From positions 1 to 7,688 of the forward strand of contig JADGRR010000127.1 of assembly GCA_017880745.1 (NCBI GenBank): a stretch of DNA of 7,688 nucleotides. Direction: 5' to 3'. The notes below the pieces were generated by a model. That model ran no database searches. It saw only the letters and a list, made by a program, of their open reading frames with translations, and was not told the origin of the DNA. The translations under genes were made by a program, and so were the position numbers. Positions 6,057 to 7,688 of the stretch are shown here, piece by piece (the first letter of the stretch is position 1; every line of letters begins with the position of its first letter). The DNA is from Burkholderiales bacterium. Lineage in GTDB: Bacteria; Pseudomonadota; Gammaproteobacteria; Burkholderiales; SG8-39.

Positions 6057-6986
6057 CTAATAGACCCGAGTGACCCGGTAGCCCTGCTTCTGCAGCAGCC
6101 GCAGCACGCCCTTTTCGCCGTACAAATGGTCGACGCCGATGGCGACAAAGACGCTTCCTTCGCGCAGGGGCATGAACAGGCGATGCGCCATGACCACGCT
6201 GCGGTTGTCGACGATGTGTCTGGTCAGCGCGCGATAATGCTCCGCCATCTGCGGAAAGCGTGTAGCGGTCCGCCCCTGCAGCGCACGCAGTGCAGCCAGA
6301 TCGCGCTTAAGCCAGGCCTGGATCGTAGGTTCGATCAGGCCAACGAAATACTCGCGCTCGGCCAGGCCATGCTTGAGCAGCGCCACCTGGGTGTCCAGCG
6401 GAATGCCGTCGAACACCGCGATCTGCTCCTCGATGCTCTCCAGGCCGAAGGTCCGCAGGCGCCGCGCGCGCGCCAGCGCATACAGCTTCTGATCGAGCGT
6501 GAACCGATCGTAATCCTCCGGCGTGACGGTGAGATTGGCGAGCGCCGCCCAGGGCTTCAAGCGCGCAATGATCTCCTGCGGCACCTCGCGCAGGCGCAGG
6601 TTAGTCTGCACCTGGGCGTAGGCCTCGGCCCCGATCAGCGGCTCGAGCCGGCGGCCGTCGTCGAACTGCGCGGCCTCGAAAAAACGCGCCTCCACCGCCG
6701 GATTGAACTGGATTTCCATGGCGTAGCTTTTCGCCTGCGCCAGCGCCTGCAGCACCGGGTCCGGGATCAGCAGCACGCGCGGATCCGCGATATGAATGGT
6801 GCCGAATATATGGCTTGCCGCGACGCCCGGCTTGGACACGCGCCACAGCAGGCCGCGGCTGAAGCGCGCCTGCGTCTTTGCCGCCTTCGCCTCGGCGGCC
6901 TGAACCCGTTCCGCATATCCGGCAAGCGACACCGACAGCAGGATTGCGGCAATCCCGCTCACCGCGTATCGAAGTGCATATCGCAT
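6057..6986 (-). CDS. Exported TraB/GumN-family protein
   Basis: A 309-residue protein of the TraB/GumN (PrgY, Tiki-related) family. Members have been proposed, from comparison with the Wnt-cleaving Tiki proteases, to be metal-dependent peptidases; activity here is unproven. Family hallmarks are GLLWRVSKPG (45-54), GTIHIADPRV (62-71) with the GxxH histidine H65, and the acidic E91 in SYAMEI. The others are GLESIEEQ (181-188), NR-containing 261-266, and the C-terminal VAIGVDHLYGEKG (281-293) with H287. Residues 1-31 look like a signal peptide (MRYALRYAV, hydrophobic core, VQAAEA), so the protein is periplasmic or membrane-anchored. I chose the ATG at 6986 because the signal peptide begins there. 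A GTG at 7013 in frame would add nine polar residues and cannot be excluded. It starts 47 bases after the Kef stop, so co-transcription with the antiporter gene is likely. Confidence 0.88.
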   Translation of the reverse strand: MRYALRYAVSGIAAILLSVSLAGYAERVQAAEAKAAKTQARFSRGLLWRVSKPGVAASHIFGTIHIADPRVLLIPDPVLQALAQAKSYAMEIQFNPAVEARFFEAAQFDDGRRLEPLIGAEAYAQVQTNLRLREVPQEIIARLKPWAALANLTVTPEDYDRFTLDQKLYALARARRLRTFGLESIEEQIAVFDGIPLDTQVALLKHGLAEREYFVGLIEPTIQAWLKRDLAALRALQGRTATRFPQMAEHYRALTRHIVDNRSVVMAHRLFMPLREGSVFVAIGVDHLYGEKGVLRLLQKQGYRVTRVY

Positions 6987-7028
6987 GAGTGCGTAGTCCG
7001 TTTGCTGCCCCACGCCGCGGCTGGCCCT

Positions 7029-7044
7029 GCCGTTCAGGAACGGC
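7029..7044. repeat. Short palindrome over the Kef stop codon
   Basis: Seven-base arms GCCGTTC and GAACGGC are separated by two bases, and the TGA stop of the Kef gene (7034-7036) lies across the centre. There is no T run after it on the minus strand, so it is not an obvious terminator. Confidence 0.4.
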
Positions 7045-7688
7045 CCAGGCCGCCCCCGGTTCGCTGCCGCGGAAACCCCGCCAGCGGTCCGGCGCTGTCT
7101 GCCTCGAACAACTCGCGCAATTGCTCGGCCGCCTCCTTCGTGCTCTGGATCAGCTTCGCCTCGTCGTGCTTCACCGCGTATTGCACCTCGAGCTGAGCCT
7201 CGTCGTGCTGCCGGAACAGCGCGATCGCATGCTCCGTCGCGGCGGCGCCAAAACCGAGCCGCAGCAGCGCCTGGCGCGCCACGTCGAGGCTCGCCGGAAA
7301 GGTTTCGCGATGAATTGCCTTGATGCCGAGGTCACGCAGCCGGAAATAATGCACCCGATTGCGCGCGCGCGCGAGGATGGGCAGATCGGGAAAGTGCTTG
7401 CGCACCACCGCAGCGGTCTTGACCGAGGCTTCGACATCGTCGATCGCCAGAACGAACAACTTGGCCTCGCCCGCCTTGGCTGCGTGCAGCAGTTCGAGCC
7501 GCGAAGCGTCGCCGTAATAAACTTTGTTGTTGCCGAAGCGGCGCACAAAATCCACCTGCTGATAGCTCACCTCCAGGGCCGTGAACGGGAGGCCGCACAT
7601 GCGCAGCACCCGCGATACGATCTGGCCGAAGCGGCCGAAGCCGGCGACGATCACGGGGTTGCCGGGCCCGTCTATGGTGTCGTACTCC
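7034..7688 (-). CDS. kefC: KefB/KefC-type glutathione-regulated K+/H+ antiporter, C-terminal regulatory part (5' cut by window edge)
   Basis: Only the last 217 residues are in the window. They contain the KTN/RCK (TrkA-N) Rossmann domain that gates Kef antiporters in response to glutathione adducts. The nucleotide-binding loop is VIVAGFGRFGQ (GxGxxG, at about 7622-7654). After it come VYYGDASR, a DDVEASVKT stretch, the strongly conserved ILARARNRVHYFRLRDLG, and the RETF segment that precedes the C-terminal helices. The order matches E. coli KefC closely (VIIAGFGRFGQ, IIARAR, HYIRLR, RETF). The membrane exchanger domain, with about twelve helices, must lie beyond 7688. In E. coli, Kef proteins acidify the cytoplasm by K+ efflux during electrophile stress and work with an ancillary KefF or KefG, which is not in the window. 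KefB and KefC cannot be separated from this fragment; the symbol is the nearest match. Confidence 0.9.
   Translation of the reverse strand, partial: EYDTIDGPGNPVIVAGFGRFGQIVSRVLRMCGLPFTALEVSYQQVDFVRRFGNNKVYYGDASRLELLHAAKAGEAKLFVLAIDDVEASVKTAAVVRKHFPDLPILARARNRVHYFRLRDLGIKAIHRETFPASLDVARQALLRLGFGAAATEHAIALFRQHDEAQLEVQYAVKHDEAKLIQSTKEAAEQLRELFEADSAGPLAGFPRQRTGGGLGRS

Noticed and set aside
6126..7196. A 356-codon plus-strand frame opposite the TraB and Kef genes
   Set aside because: It spans two well-supported genes on the other strand and has no motif of its own.
7361..7373. Alternating GC tract as a possible phase-variation or Z-DNA site
   Set aside because: It encodes the conserved ARAR of the Kef regulatory domain; codon choice in GC-rich DNA explains it.
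1..7688. A defence, mobile or CRISPR system hidden in the window
   Set aside because: No transposase, integrase, nuclease-helicase set, toxin-antitoxin pair or spacer array is seen; the PLD-like protein has a signal peptide and sits in a housekeeping context.

Overview
The window is GC-rich bacterial chromosome with eight protein-coding genes, all on the minus strand. No RNA gene, insertion sequence, CRISPR array or origin is visible. The protein repertoire, and a neighbourhood I remember from Betaproteobacteria (purN, a DUF3108 periplasmic protein, an RsmB-like methyltransferase), suggest a betaproteobacterium. That placement is inference from family resemblance, not a search result.

In transcription order, from the high-coordinate end: the C-terminal NAD-binding regulatory part of a KefB/KefC-type K+/H+ antiporter (cut by the right edge); an exported TraB/GumN-family protein; purN (glycinamide ribonucleotide formyltransferase); an exported DUF3108 protein; an RsmB/NOP-type RNA cytosine-5 methyltransferase; an exported single-HKD phospholipase D/Nuc-like protein; a mid-sized MscS-family mechanosensitive channel; and a membrane delta-9-type fatty acid desaturase (cut by the left edge).

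The methyltransferase, PLD-like and MscS genes are joined by two 4-base stop/start overlaps (ATGA), so they look like one translationally coupled unit. The desaturase has its own 107-base leader with a good ribosome binding site, a plausible promoter and a small inverted repeat. The two largest non-coding stretches are 5179-5372, filled with structured direct and inverted repeats, and 4354-4470, which holds a 13-bp-arm near-perfect palindrome and two competing small hairpins.

Functionally this is mostly housekeeping and envelope maintenance: purine synthesis, RNA modification, ion efflux under stress (Kef, MscS), membrane fluidity (desaturase) and three exported proteins. I see no convincing new defence or mobile system. 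The parts worth a second look are the repeat-filled leader of the DUF3108 gene, the palindrome downstream of it, and the coupled methyltransferase/PLD/MscS trio.
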